From: Deltaproteobacteria bacterium
GTDB lineage: Bacteria; Desulfobacterota; Desulfuromonadia; Geobacterales; Geobacteraceae
DNA: 40,269 nt
Assembly (NCBI GenBank): GCA_021847245.1
Contig: JAJZUC010000017.1
Span: forward strand, 1-40,269
Direction of reading: 5' to 3'
Each line of letters begins with the position of its first letter. Positions within the stretch are counted from its first letter, which is position 1. The position numbers and the translations under genes were made by a program. Below are positions 26,730 to 35,657 of this stretch, piece by piece. The notes under the pieces are model-generated. The model saw nothing but the letters and a program-made list of their open reading frames with translations. It had not been told where the DNA came from and made no database searches.

Positions 26730-27771
26730 TGGCCCGCTTCTCCCGCTCGGCCAGCGCCAGGTCGGCGTCGGTCATCATCGCCACGAGCCCCTCGAAGTCG
26801 GTCTTCGGCTGCCAGCCGAGCCTCGCCCTGGCCTTGGAGGGATCGCCCAGGAGAAGATCCACCTCGGCGGGACGGAAGTAGCGCGGGTCGACCTCGATGA
26901 GGACCCTGCCGGTGTTGGCATCGACCCCCTGCTCGTCCACGCCGCTTCCCCGCCACTCCAGCGGCATGCCGAGACGGGCGAAGACCTTCTCGGCAAAGAG
27001 CCGCACCGAGTAGGTCTCGCCGGTGGCGACCACGTAGTCGTCGGGGGTCTCCTGCTGGAGCATGAGCCACATCGCCTCCACGTAGTCGCCGGCAAAGCCC
27101 CAGTCGCGCTTCGCATCCAGGTTGCCGAGATAGAGCCGCTCCTGCAGTCCCGTCTTGATCCGGCCGGCGGCGCGGGTGATCTTTCTCGTCACGAAGGTCT
27201 CGCCGCGGCGGGGGGACTCGTGGTTGAAGAGGATGCCGTTGCAGGCGAACATCCCGTAGCTCTCCCGGTAGTTGAGGGTGATGTAGTAGGCGTACGCCTT
27301 GGCGCAGGCGTAGGGGGAGCGGGGATAGAAGGGGGTGGTTTCTCTCTGGGGGGTCTCCACCACCTTGCCGTAGAGCTCGGAGGAGGAGGCCTGGTAGAAC
27401 TTCGGCGAGATCCCGGTCTCCCTGATCCCTTCGAGGATCCGGACCGCCCCGAGGGCGTCGACCTCGCCGGTGTACTCGGGAACGTCGAAGGAGACCCGCA
27501 CATGGCTCTGGGCCCCCAGGTTGTAGATCTCGTCGGGACGGATGTCGCGCAGCAGCCTGTTGATGGAGCTGGCGTCGTTCAGGTCGCCGTAGTGGAGAAA
27601 GAGCCGCACCCCCGGCTCGTGGGGATCGTGGTAGAGATGGTCGATCCGGCCGGTGTTGAACGAGGAGGAACGGCGGATCATGCCGTGGACCTCGTACCCC
27701 TTGGCGAGGAGCAGTTCCGCCAGGTACGAGCCGTCCTGGCCGGTAATTCCCGTAATAAGCGCTTTTTTCAT
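26722..27771 (-). CDS. gmd: GDP-mannose 4,6-dehydratase
   Basis: Gmd removes water from GDP-mannose to give GDP-4-keto-6-deoxymannose. The 349-residue protein has [19 protein letters not shown] (GxxGxxG at 8-14), [26 protein letters not shown] (catalytic YxxxK) and [14 protein letters not shown] with a basic nucleotide-binding patch. I start at the ATG at 27771, with GGAGGG seven bases upstream. It shares one base with the stop of the regulator gene (TGATG). A GTG three bases earlier is a weaker choice. Confidence 0.96.
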   Translation of the reverse strand: MKKALITGITGQDGSYLAELLLAKGYEVHGMIRRSSSFNTGRIDHLYHDPHEPGVRLFLHYGDLNDASSINRLLRDIRPDEIYNLGAQSHVRVSFDVPEYTGEVDALGAVRILEGIRETGISPKFYQASSSELYGKVVETPQRETTPFYPRSPYACAKAYAYYITLNYRESYGMFACNGILFNHESPRRGETFVTRKITRAAGRIKTGLQERLYLGNLDAKRDWGFAGDYVEAMWLMLQQETPDDYVVATGETYSVRLFAEKVFARLGMPLEWRGSGVDEQGVDANTGRVLIEVDPRYFRPAEVDLLLGDPSKARARLGWQPKTDFEGLVAMMTDADLALAEREKRANG

Positions 27772-28406
27772 CACAATCCCTCCGTAGATAACGTCATCGT
27801 GGTATCGTCACTGACGGCGCAGTGGATGGTTGCGGCGGGAACCCCCCGCCGGCCGAGCTCGTCGCGCAGCGGCCCGTGCCGCTTGAACGACGTGATGATG
27901 ATGGGGTGGTTTCCCGCAAGGAGCCCCTGGGGGATCGACACTACCGGCTTGCCGAAGAATTCCCCGCCACCCTCCGTATCCATGACCAGTTCGAGCTCGA
28001 TCCCGGTTTCGCGCAGCGAGAGATAGGCGATCTCCGCCACCTCGTCCACCCCGCAGAAGGCGACCCGCGTCACCCCTTCCTCCTTCAGCCGGCGGAAGAG
28101 GTGGAGAAAATCCTGCCGGGCAACCCGGTAGAGGGTCGTGAACGAACTGAGGTGCTGGCAGGCGAGGCGGCTCTTTTCGGCAATCCCCTGGGGGGTGAGG
28201 AGGTAGGCGTAGCGGTTGGGGGGAAACTCCTTCACCCGCACGTATCCCTTGGCCACCAGGTTCCTGAGGTAGGAGTTGACGAGCCCCAGGGCAATGCCGA
28301 GGCGGCGGGCCAGGTCCCGCTGGGAGAGGGATTCCTCGGTGGCGATCTCGTTAAGCAGGAGAAACGACCGGTAGGAATCGCCCCCTTTGTCATGGGTATC
28401 GTTCAC
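27771..28406 (-). CDS. Winged-helix regulator with C-terminal Rossmann-like domain
   Basis: The 211-residue protein has an N-terminal winged helix (about 14-75): [41 protein letters not shown], MarR/ArsR-like. From about 105 a Rossmann-like segment follows, [45 protein letters not shown], which could bind a nucleotide or sugar nucleotide. Similar two-part regulators occur in polysaccharide clusters; the ligand is unknown. It lies directly before gmd, so it may sense cluster intermediates. The start is uncertain: GTG at 28406 gives the best N-terminus, but a TTG at 28442 adds 12 residues. Confidence 0.75.
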   Translation of the reverse strand: MNDTHDKGGDSYRSFLLLNEIATEESLSQRDLARRLGIALGLVNSYLRNLVAKGYVRVKEFPPNRYAYLLTPQGIAEKSRLACQHLSSFTTLYRVARQDFLHLFRRLKEEGVTRVAFCGVDEVAEIAYLSLRETGIELELVMDTEGGGEFFGKPVVSIPQGLLAGNHPIIITSFKRHGPLRDELGRRGVPAATIHCAVSDDTTMTLSTEGL

Positions 28407-28415
28407 GCGATGAAC
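28401..28415. promoter_or_regulatory. Candidate operator palindrome at the regulator start
   Basis: GTTCA-CGCGA-TGAAC is a perfect 5-bp-arm inverted repeat with a five-base centre. It overlaps the likely GTG start codon of the winged-helix regulator. Autoregulation is possible, but no good promoter hexamers were found beside it and a 5-bp repeat is expected by chance now and then. Confidence 0.3.
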
Positions 28416-28457
28416 AGTAACCGACTTCCGGCAAAAGCGCAAGGGAAAAGTCCGCCG

Positions 28458-29645
28458 TTACGAGGCCTTACCACGCACGATCCGCCGGTAGAGCTGTTCG
28501 AGCGCCTCGCCGCGGCTTCGCCACCCATGCTCGCGCTCCGCCTTCTCCCGCACGCGGAGCGCAAGGGACGCCCGGCGCCCCGGGTCGGCGGCCAGCTCGG
28601 CCAGCCGCTCCGCCAGGTCCGCGACATCGCCGGACCGGGCGTAGACCCCGGCATCGCCCAGGATCTCGCGGTTTACCGGGGTGTCGAAGGCGACCGTCGG
28701 GAGCCCGCAGGCCATGTAGTTGAAGAGCTTGCCGTTGGCTTCGGTGGGGGAGATCTTGGGAGAGACGGCGATATCCCCCGCCGAGAGCCAGGCGGGGGCC
28801 CTGGCGTAGTCGATCCGCCCGGTGAAGGTGACCACGCCCCCCACCCCGAGCTCCCGGGCCTTCTCCCGATACGCTTCGTCGGGAAACCCCATGACGAGGA
28901 AACGGATCCCGATCCCCTGCGACTTGAGGAGCACGGCAGCCGAGAGGAGGGTGTCGATCCCCTGGTAGCGGTTGAGCACCCCGAGAAAGACCGCGAGCGG
29001 CACATCTGAGGCGATCCCGAGCCGGCGGCGCACCTCGTCCCGGGGATAGGGGCGAAAGACCGCCGTGTCGACCCCGTCGATGAGGGCGGCGACCTTTTCC
29101 CCCGCCACCCCCCACCGTTTCACGAGGTCGGCGCGCCCGGCGGTGGAGCTGGTGATGATGGCGTCGGCGCTCCGGTTGATCCATCGCTCCAGCAGGGCGA
29201 AGAAGCGAAAGAGGAGTGAGCCCTCCCGGGCGAAGCCGTGGTCGGCCAGCTCGCCGGTGAGGCTTCCCTGGCAGTCGAAGACGAGCGGGACGCCGAGGAC
29301 CCTCTTGAGAAACGCGCCGATGAACGCCCCTTCGTGGAGATGGGCGTGGATCAGCTGCGGGCGGAAGGAGCGGGCCACCCTCAGGGCGGTGAAGAAGAGG
29401 AGGATGTCGAGGTACGGCTTGTGCCAGGAGGGGCCCGCGGCGAGCTTGGTGTACCACGGAACCCGGATGGTGCGGTGGGTCGGGATCCCCGGCATGTCGC
29501 GCCCCAGGTAGTAGGTGACGATTCGCACGTCGTCCCCCCGCGCGATGAGGGCCCGGGCTTCCTCGTAGATCCGGACGTGGCACCCCCGATCGGCAAAGAA
29601 CGGGGTCGGCGCCAGCATGAGGATTTTGAGTTTCCGTTCAGCCAA
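28458..29645 (-). CDS. Glycosyltransferase family 4
   Basis: The 395-residue GT-B enzyme begins LKILMLAPTPFFADRGCHVRIYEEARALIARGDDV. The donor domain has FLGVLNRYQGIDTLLSAAVLL and VSPKISPTEANGKLFNYMACGLPTVAFDTPVNREIL with the family glutamate pair. A nucleotide-sugar donor and a lipid-linked acceptor are likely. The start is doubtful: TTG at 29645 overlaps the previous gene by eight bases but lacks a strong ribosome site, while an ATG at 29618 would shorten it by nine residues and cut into the first strand. No signal peptide is present. Confidence 0.87.
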   Translation of the reverse strand: MAERKLKILMLAPTPFFADRGCHVRIYEEARALIARGDDVRIVTYYLGRDMPGIPTHRTIRVPWYTKLAAGPSWHKPYLDILLFFTALRVARSFRPQLIHAHLHEGAFIGAFLKRVLGVPLVFDCQGSLTGELADHGFAREGSLLFRFFALLERWINRSADAIITSSTAGRADLVKRWGVAGEKVAALIDGVDTAVFRPYPRDEVRRRLGIASDVPLAVFLGVLNRYQGIDTLLSAAVLLKSQGIGIRFLVMGFPDEAYREKARELGVGGVVTFTGRIDYARAPAWLSAGDIAVSPKISPTEANGKLFNYMACGLPTVAFDTPVNREILGDAGVYARSGDVADLAERLAELAADPGRRASLALRVREKAEREHGWRSRGEALEQLYRRIVRGKAS

Positions 29646-30582
29646 GGTTGATCCGCTCGCGCACCGCGTAGATCGGCTTTGCCTGCGCTTCGTAGTAGGT
29701 TCGGGCGTTTAGCTCCCCCAGAAGCCCCAGGGCGATGAACTGGACCCCGCTGAAGAGGAGGAACGCGGTGAGGATGAGGAGGGGGTTGCGGTTCATGCTC
29801 ATCCCCTCGAAAAACTTCATGTAGAGGGTAACAGCACCGGCCAGACAGCCGAACAGCATGGTGTAGATCCCCCATTTGCCGAAGAGCTGGATCGGCTTGG
29901 TGGAATAGGTGAGAAGGAACTTGACCGTCATCAGGTCGAGCACCACGCGGGTGGTGCGGGAGATGCCGTACTTGCTGGTGCCGTGGAGCCGCGGATGGTG
30001 CCGCACCGGCAGCTCCGCCACCCGGGCCCCCACCTGGGAGGCGAGCGCCGGCACGAACCGGTGCAGTTCGCCGTAGAGGTTCACCCCTTCGAGCACCTCG
30101 CGGCGGTACGCCTTGAGGGTGCAGCCGTAGTCGTGGAGATGGACCCCGGTCATCCGGGAGATGAGGCCGTTGGCGATGATCGACGGGAGCCGCCGGTTGA
30201 TGAAGGTGTCCTGGCGGTCCCTGCGCCAGCCGGAAACCACGTCGTACCCCTCGTCGATCTTCGCCAGGAGCATCGGGATGTCGGCCGGGTCGTTCTGGAG
30301 GTCACCGTCCATCGGAACGATCACCTCCCCCCGGGCGGCATCGAAGCCGGCGGCCATGGCGGCGGTCTGGCCGAAGTTGCGCCGGAAGCGGATCACCTTC
30401 ACCCGGGGGTCGCGGCCGGCGATCTCCCGCAATAGATGAAAGGAGCCGTCGCTGGAGCCGTCGTCCACGAGGATCAGCTCGTAGTCGAGACCGGTTTCCG
30501 CCAGGGCCGCGGTCACCCCCTGATGGAGCGGAACGATGTTATCTTCTTCGTTATAGATCGGGACGACGATGCTCAGGTTCAC
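29638..30582 (-). CDS. GtrB-like polyprenyl-phosphate glycosyltransferase (GT2)
   Basis: The 314-residue protein has a GT2 catalytic domain (NLSIVVPIYNEEDN, VDDGSSDGS, VPMDGDLQNDP near 89-99) and the basic membrane-associated stretch RHHPRLHGTSKYGISR. Two membrane helices follow, about 228-252 and 264-288. This is the layout of enzymes such as GtrB and ArnC that load a sugar onto undecaprenyl phosphate at the cytoplasmic face. The true start is the GTG at 30582, overlapping the TPR gene as GTGA. An open frame reaching 31134 is a shadow of that gene. Its product could feed the GT-C-like proteins of the cluster. Confidence 0.88.
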   Translation of the reverse strand: MNLSIVVPIYNEEDNIVPLHQGVTAALAETGLDYELILVDDGSSDGSFHLLREIAGRDPRVKVIRFRRNFGQTAAMAAGFDAARGEVIVPMDGDLQNDPADIPMLLAKIDEGYDVVSGWRRDRQDTFINRRLPSIIANGLISRMTGVHLHDYGCTLKAYRREVLEGVNLYGELHRFVPALASQVGARVAELPVRHHPRLHGTSKYGISRTTRVVLDLMTVKFLLTYSTKPIQLFGKWGIYTMLFGCLAGAVTLYMKFFEGMSMNRNPLLILTAFLLFSGVQFIALGLLGELNARTYYEAQAKPIYAVRERINLG

Positions 30583-32087
30583 GGGTTTCCCTTCCTGTAG
30601 AGTTCGATCTGCCGCAAACGTTCCCGCAGTTCCGGGAGACGCTCCCGTACCTCGCCGACGAGGGCCGGGTACTCCGCCTCCCCCACATCGGAAAACATCT
30701 CGTAGTTGCGCACCGCCTCGGCGAGGTCCCCCCGCCCCTCCTCGATCTTTGCCAGGACGAGATACGCCTTGGTGTTGAAGCGGTTGATTGCCAGCGCCTG
30801 CCGGGCATGCTCCCGCGCCTTCTCGTACTCCCCCTTCACATAGTAGCTGTAGGCGGCCGACTCCTGCGCCCAGGTGGAGTCTGGATTGACCTCCGCGGCG
30901 TGCCGCCAGAGGGTGTGCTCGTCGTACCAGTAGGTATTCTGCACCATGGTGAGGCCGGCGAACAGGATGAGGAGGGCCCCCACAGCCGCGTAAACGGCGC
31001 GCAGCCGCACCCTCTGCATCCCCCAGGCGACGGCGATCGCAACCCCGGCCAGCGGCATGTACATATAGCGGTCGGCAATCAGGTACCCTGCCGGAACAAG
31101 GTCGGATACCGGCAGATAGAGGAGGAGGAACCACCCCAGACCGAAGGAGAGAAGCGGCTCCTTCCGGGCAAACGCAATCGCCACCGCCACAAGACCCAGC
31201 AGAAGTGCCATCCCCGGCAGGGCCGACGGCTGGATCAGATCCTTCGAGAGCCTCACTGCATACTCGGGTGCAAGGCCGATGGGGACGAAGATTTTGGAAA
31301 GGTAGAACCCGAACGATTTCATCACCCCCATGAAGAGCGGGTAGTAGCTCCTGGAGGCGATGAAGTTGTTCTTGGAGTAGACAGAGAGCACCTGGTCGAA
31401 GGTGAAGAGCCCCCGGAAGAGGTAAAATGCCCCACTCGCGGCAACCGCCCCGCAGACCCCGGCGAGGAGGGGGCGACGGAGCAGAAACCGCCGCTCTTTC
31501 GGCACGAAGAGGAGCTCATAGAGCACCAGGACCGCAGGGAACGTGATGGCGGTCTGGTTGGCGAGGAGGGCAAGGCCAAAGGACCCGGCCTCACCGGCGG
31601 CGAAGAGCAGCCGCTTTTTCCCTTCAGCCGCCAGCAGCCGCCGGTGCAGGAACAGGGTGGCAAGGCAGAAAATAAGCGCCAGGAGCTCCTTGCGGTGGGA
31701 GATGTTCGCCACCGACTCCACCTGGAGCGGGTGCACCAGGAAAAAGAGCCCGGCGAGGAGGGCGGCAATCGTCTCGACCCCGAGGGCCTGCAGCAGGAGA
31801 ACCAGCAGGAAGCCGTTGGCGCCGTGCCAGAGAAGCTGCTGGACCCGGTAGCCGGCGGGCTTGTCGCCAAAGAGCTGGTACTCCGGGATATAGGAGAGCT
31901 CCCGCAGCGGCCGCCCCGGCCGCCTGTTTTCCACGAAACCCGCAAGGCTGTGGGCGTCGGAATTCTCCACCACCACCGGGATGTCGTCATATGACCAGTT
32001 GTTGCGAAACGTGTTGCCGTAGGCCACAAAGGTGGCAAGGAGCATCACCGCCAGCAGGTATCTTCGCCCAAGGCGCCCGACCGTCAC
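30579..32087 (-). CDS. TPR-containing polytopic membrane glycosyltransferase (TMTC-like, GT-C)
   Basis: The 502-residue protein has about eleven hydrophobic helices up to residue 385, then a soluble tail with tetratricopeptide-like helices (AAEVNPDSTWAQESAAYSYYVKGEYEKAREHARQALAINRFN and a second unit). In the first periplasmic loop NWSYDDIPVVVENSD carries the DD pair where GT-C enzymes bind metal and lipid-phosphate sugar. TMTC proteins in eukaryotes are O-mannosyltransferases with this arrangement; the bacterial homologues are mostly uncharacterised. I use the second GTG (32087) because GGAGG is seven bases upstream. It overlaps the GT2 gene by four bases. Confidence 0.82.
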   Translation of the reverse strand: MTVGRLGRRYLLAVMLLATFVAYGNTFRNNWSYDDIPVVVENSDAHSLAGFVENRRPGRPLRELSYIPEYQLFGDKPAGYRVQQLLWHGANGFLLVLLLQALGVETIAALLAGLFFLVHPLQVESVANISHRKELLALIFCLATLFLHRRLLAAEGKKRLLFAAGEAGSFGLALLANQTAITFPAVLVLYELLFVPKERRFLLRRPLLAGVCGAVAASGAFYLFRGLFTFDQVLSVYSKNNFIASRSYYPLFMGVMKSFGFYLSKIFVPIGLAPEYAVRLSKDLIQPSALPGMALLLGLVAVAIAFARKEPLLSFGLGWFLLLYLPVSDLVPAGYLIADRYMYMPLAGVAIAVAWGMQRVRLRAVYAAVGALLILFAGLTMVQNTYWYDEHTLWRHAAEVNPDSTWAQESAAYSYYVKGEYEKAREHARQALAINRFNTKAYLVLAKIEEGRGDLAEAVRNYEMFSDVGEAEYPALVGEVRERLPELRERLRQIELYRKGNP

Positions 32088-33049
32088 CACTTATCCTCCA
32101 TACTCTTGACCTCGCGGACAGTTACCGCCTCGTCATCGCTCCGTTTCCCCCTGAAGCGCGGTGAGAGAAGCCCCTGGATGACCCCAGCCCCGTAGGAGAT
32201 GTGAAGGGTCGGATAGACAAGCGGAAGAAGCAGAGAAACCCTGCCGTCGCCGGCCCTTGCCCCTTCGATGAGGGACGAAATAAGGACCGCCGCCAGATAC
32301 CCCCCGAGAGGGATCGCCCATGGCCCGCCCCCCAGGAAGGGGAGTGCGCAGAGATAGAGCAGAAACAGCGACGGAATGAAGTTGGAAATGCCGCCCCCCC
32401 CTCCGAGATGAATCTGCTCGGCCCTCCCCCGGCCGTAGGTGAACAGCTGGCGCGCGAAGGCGGGGAGATTCGGACGCTGACTCCGAAAGACCGCGAGGGC
32501 GGGGTCGTGGACAAGCCTCAGCCCCTGACGTAGGAGTCGCGTCATGAGCTCGTTCTCCTCGTTCGGATAGAGACGCTCATCGAGGCCGCCGGCCGCCAGA
32601 AACAGGTCCTTGCGGAAACCGAGGTTGCAGAGGATGAGTTCCGAGTCATCGGTTTCCCGCACCGCCCCGGTGCGGCGATACCGGTTGCGCACACTCCCCC
32701 CCCCGAGCAGGGAAGCGAAGGCGGCACCGAACGCCCGCTGGGAGACGGAATCCGAGGAAGGGGTAAGGGAGGGCCCCCCCACGGCGGCGACGACCGATGA
32801 GTCGAAATGGCGGGCCGCCAGGCGTAGGAAATCGGGGGAGGTGAGGGAATCGTCATCGAGGAAATAGAGATACTCCCCCCGCGCCCGGGCGGCGGCACGG
32901 TTGCGCTGGCAGCTCGGGCGCCGCCCCTCGGCAACGAGAACCTCGTAGCGATCGGGGGGATAGTCGACGGTCCGCAGACGGTCGAGAGCGGCAACCCGGC
33001 CACCGGGTTTGACGGGAATTATGACTGTGAATGCGGGAGTTGCCGGCAT
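32084..33049 (-). CDS. Glycosyltransferase family 2 with C-terminal membrane helices
   Basis: The protein of about 321 residues starts with AFTVIIPVKPGGRVAALDRLRTVDYP. It has the metal-binding YLYFLDDDSLTSPDFL and the GGLDERLYPNEENELMTRLLRQG acceptor-side region. Two hydrophobic stretches near the C-terminus (FIPSLFLLYLCALPFLG and LGGYLAAVLISSLIEGA) suggest membrane attachment. I start at the ATG at 33049, just behind the terminator of the barrel gene, with GGAAGAG before it. A longer reading from 33133 would begin upstream of that terminator and adds 28 unconserved residues. It is the first gene of the polysaccharide run. Confidence 0.83.
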   Translation of the reverse strand: MPATPAFTVIIPVKPGGRVAALDRLRTVDYPPDRYEVLVAEGRRPSCQRNRAAARARGEYLYFLDDDSLTSPDFLRLAARHFDSSVVAAVGGPSLTPSSDSVSQRAFGAAFASLLGGGSVRNRYRRTGAVRETDDSELILCNLGFRKDLFLAAGGLDERLYPNEENELMTRLLRQGLRLVHDPALAVFRSQRPNLPAFARQLFTYGRGRAEQIHLGGGGGISNFIPSLFLLYLCALPFLGGGPWAIPLGGYLAAVLISSLIEGARAGDGRVSLLLPLVYPTLHISYGAGVIQGLLSPRFRGKRSDDEAVTVREVKSMEDKW

Positions 33050-33056
33050 CTCTTCC

Positions 33057-33085
33057 AAAACAAAAACCGGGCTTGACCCCGGCTT
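33057..33085 (-). terminator. Intrinsic terminator after the beta-barrel gene
   Basis: The stem CCGGG/CCCGG (33067-33071 and 33078-33082), extended outwards by a G-U and an A-U pair, has a six-base loop and is followed on the minus strand by TTTTTGTTTT (33057-33066). It lies 53 bases past the barrel stop codon and only eight bases before the likely ATG of the first polysaccharide gene. Confidence 0.8.
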
Positions 33086-33137
33086 TCGCAACCTGTTCTT
33101 TCGTGTGAGCCAAGCGGCGGCGGCAGCCGTCACCCAC

Positions 33138-35381
33138 TCAGAAGAATTTCCTCACATTGGCGGCGATCCGCTTCTCGATCCGGTTGTCGTTGCCGTCCCG
33201 CTTGCCGTAGGAGTAGTCGAGGCTCGCCTGGAGCTTGCTGAACGTCACCCCCACAGTGGCGTTGTAAACCTGCTCGGTCACGCTGTTGGGCTCCAGGAGC
33301 GAGAACCGGGCGTTCCCCCCCACAAACAACCTGCTGATCGGGTAATACCGGGCCCCGAGCCTGAGCCGCTGGGTCGTAGTCAGTGAAGCGACCGCCGTAC
33401 CAAAGTTCTGGGTGCGATTATAATCATACTCTTCGCTGATTTCCAACACTTTCCTGGCTAGTCCCCGCGTCGAATAGAACGAATAGATGAGCCGCTGCCG
33501 GATGTCGGCAACCTCGCTCCTGGTGTTCGGGGTATCATGGCCGAAATTGTAGATGTAGTAGAGCGACGCTTCGAGGTTCCTGTTGGGCTTGTACTCCACC
33601 ACCCCCTGGCCGTCAAAGAAGTCCGTCACCGCCCCCCCCTGGTTGCGGTACCGGTAGCTTCCCCGCACCCTCATGGTGAAATCGGACAACGCGTAGTCGA
33701 TATCGCCGCGCACGGTCGTCACGGAATCGACGGGAGCGCCGGAGGGAGCCAGGATATCCTCCGACAGCGCCGCCGACACCCTCAGCCGCGGCCGCGGCGT
33801 CCAGTACCCCGCCAGGGTGGTCACCGAGCGGAGATAGTCGTTTATGCTCTCGTCACGGCGGTTCAAGGTGCTGTTGACCCCGGAGTTGCTCGTCAGCCCG
33901 CTGTTTACGATAATCGCCTGGTTGGAAAAATCACGGGGGTTCGTACCCGAGCCGGCCGAAACGTTTTCTTCGAGCTCGAATCGTACCGTCTGCGAAGCTG
34001 TATAGACCCCCCGGACAACCGCGGTCTGGTTGAGGTATTTCGAATCGCCGACAGTTCCGTTAGAGGCATCGAAGTACTTGACGTTGTAGCTGGCGAACAG
34101 CGAATAGTCGCGGGAGAACCGCCTGGTGCTCGCCGTCTCCACCCCCCCCTCGAACGACAGGAGCTTTGCACCCTCATTCTCGGAATTTTCCACCTTCGCA
34201 AAGGTACCGAGGGTGAACGGGGCCCGCGAGAACATATCGAGCCGCAACGAGCCGTTCCGGTCGTTCTTCAGGGACTCGCTGCCGTCGAGCCGCCTGAGCC
34301 GGCGGTCCCTACTATAGAGAGTCCCCTTCCATTCGACGTCGCTCTTCAGAACGCCGGTTGCATACATCGGCACCGTCCGCTCCAGGGTCAGACCGTTCCT
34401 GTCCTGCAAGCGGGTAAAGGATGAAAAGGTCCGCGCCTCCCATGTCTGCCGCGCAGCAGCTGCAAAGAAATTGAGATCGTAGGATTCGTACGAGTTGATC
34501 GGATTGACACTCGCATGCTTCGTAAACTGGCCATCGGTGGAGATCTTGAGCCAGTTGGTCATGTCGACCCAGCGCCGAGCGAGCGTCTGGTCGATGGTGC
34601 CCAGTTGGAACTGGCTTTCGGTGAATGAGAGGGTGGGATTGAGACGGTCCTCAAACCGGGTAGTGCGGTAGTGAAACCAGTTGTCCCGTTTGTTGAGGCT
34701 CACGAACGCCAGGCGCCGGAGCCGGGTATCGACGGGAGTTGCGCTTTTAGTATCCTTGCGCAGCTCGTCGCGATAGTCGACCATTACCAGCGGAATATGC
34801 TGGAAAATGGCGTTGTAACCGTTGGTGAGGCCGTTCTTGACCCCGAACAGCATGGTCACCCCGCTATTGATGCTGAGACCATCCAGGAGATCCGTCGTCA
34901 GCCTAGGGCCGATCAGCGAACTTCCCTCCGGAGCGGTGCCGGTGGAATTCCGGATGAAGGAGATACGGTTAAGCTCGTAGCTGTATGCCTTGAGCTTCAT
35001 GGGAAGTTCGAGGGGGTCAATGACTATCTCCCCCCGATAGATGGGATGACCTCCACTGATGGAGGGATTGATGTTCCCGCCGGGGTCGGTGGGATCGCTG
35101 GGGTTCTTGACCCTGGTGTCGAACGCCCCCCACTCGTAGCCGAGATTGAGATCATAGCTGCCGACACGGCCGCCGTAGAGCAGCCCGTCACTCTGGTAGA
35201 GGAGCGAATAGCGCTGCTCGAAGGAATGGCCGCGGACGACCTTCTTCCCGTTGGCCTCCGCGTCGTAGCCGACGTATCCCAACTCGGCATCGCCGGTCAC
35301 CCTGGCGCCGGCTTCGCGCAGGAACACACCCCAAAGCGCTGTCAGGATAAGTGCATGCAGTATGTGTCGTTTAATTGACAT
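33138..35381 (-). CDS. Outer-membrane beta-barrel protein, porin-like
   Basis: The 747-residue protein starts with a signal peptide MSIKRHILHALILTALWGVFLREAGA (cut about 26/27). The rest is made of alternating aromatic strands and polar turns (for example YDLNLGYEWGAF, LRVSAALSEDI, LEASLYYIYNFGHD, LRLGARYYPISRLFVGGNARF), ending in Phe. Length and pattern fit a large barrel of some two dozen or more strands. I cannot name a family. It has its own sigma-54-type promoter and terminator and lies next to the OmcE-like gene, so an outer-membrane conduit or exporter for the cytochrome filament is one reading. A link to the neighbouring polysaccharide genes is another. Confidence 0.82.
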   Translation of the reverse strand: MSIKRHILHALILTALWGVFLREAGARVTGDAELGYVGYDAEANGKKVVRGHSFEQRYSLLYQSDGLLYGGRVGSYDLNLGYEWGAFDTRVKNPSDPTDPGGNINPSISGGHPIYRGEIVIDPLELPMKLKAYSYELNRISFIRNSTGTAPEGSSLIGPRLTTDLLDGLSINSGVTMLFGVKNGLTNGYNAIFQHIPLVMVDYRDELRKDTKSATPVDTRLRRLAFVSLNKRDNWFHYRTTRFEDRLNPTLSFTESQFQLGTIDQTLARRWVDMTNWLKISTDGQFTKHASVNPINSYESYDLNFFAAAARQTWEARTFSSFTRLQDRNGLTLERTVPMYATGVLKSDVEWKGTLYSRDRRLRRLDGSESLKNDRNGSLRLDMFSRAPFTLGTFAKVENSENEGAKLLSFEGGVETASTRRFSRDYSLFASYNVKYFDASNGTVGDSKYLNQTAVVRGVYTASQTVRFELEENVSAGSGTNPRDFSNQAIIVNSGLTSNSGVNSTLNRRDESINDYLRSVTTLAGYWTPRPRLRVSAALSEDILAPSGAPVDSVTTVRGDIDYALSDFTMRVRGSYRYRNQGGAVTDFFDGQGVVEYKPNRNLEASLYYIYNFGHDTPNTRSEVADIRQRLIYSFYSTRGLARKVLEISEEYDYNRTQNFGTAVASLTTTQRLRLGARYYPISRLFVGGNARFSLLEPNSVTEQVYNATVGVTFSKLQASLDYSYGKRDGNDNRIEKRIAANVRKFF

Positions 35382-35441
35382 ACGCTAAATGGCAATAAAC
35401 TTCCAATTCCGGCTGCGCTTACGACTCTCCGCCATTAAATC

Positions 35442-35456
35442 TGCAAGTAACGTACC
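35442..35456 (-). promoter_or_regulatory. Sigma-54-type promoter for the beta-barrel gene
   Basis: The minus strand reads GGTAC-GTTAC-TTGCA, with GG at 35456-35455 and GC at 35444-35443, exactly ten bases between (consensus GGCAC-N5-TTGCA). The start point would be near 35431, about 50 bases before the ATG at 35381. The rest of the 276-base gap (35382-35657) contains only this and the omcE terminator. Confidence 0.7.
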
Positions 35457-35606
35457 CCACCCGGCGATCAAGACTCCAGGCTAAGTCGAGCGGAACCGCC
35501 TGATTATGCGCACAATATCGCGCCCGGGGATCTCCGGCGAAATCCGTCCCGCTACCTCCGGCCATTTGGCCGGAATTGCCTGTGAAAAGCCGATACGCTG
35601 CCCCGC

Positions 35607-35635
35607 AAAAAAAGAGGGGCGGCTTCCCACCCCTC
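35607..35635 (-). terminator. Intrinsic terminator after the omcE-like gene
   Basis: A 9-bp stem (35614-35622 pairs with 35627-35635, one G-U pair) with a GAAG loop is followed on the minus strand by seven T (35607-35613). It begins about 23 bases past the stop codon, so the cytochrome gene is probably transcribed alone. Confidence 0.9.
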
Positions 35636-35657
35636 GAAATACAGTCGTAAAGAACCG

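Noticed and set aside
28468-29583. Second minus-strand frame of 371 codons over the GT4 gene
   Set aside because: It overlaps the well-supported glycosyltransferase in another phase and its product is Arg/Pro/Gly-rich low-complexity sequence.
29638-31134. Long N-terminal extension of the GtrB-like frame
   Set aside because: The extra 184 residues are a shadow of the TPR gene. The GTG at 30582 overlaps that gene's stop and begins the GT2 domain.
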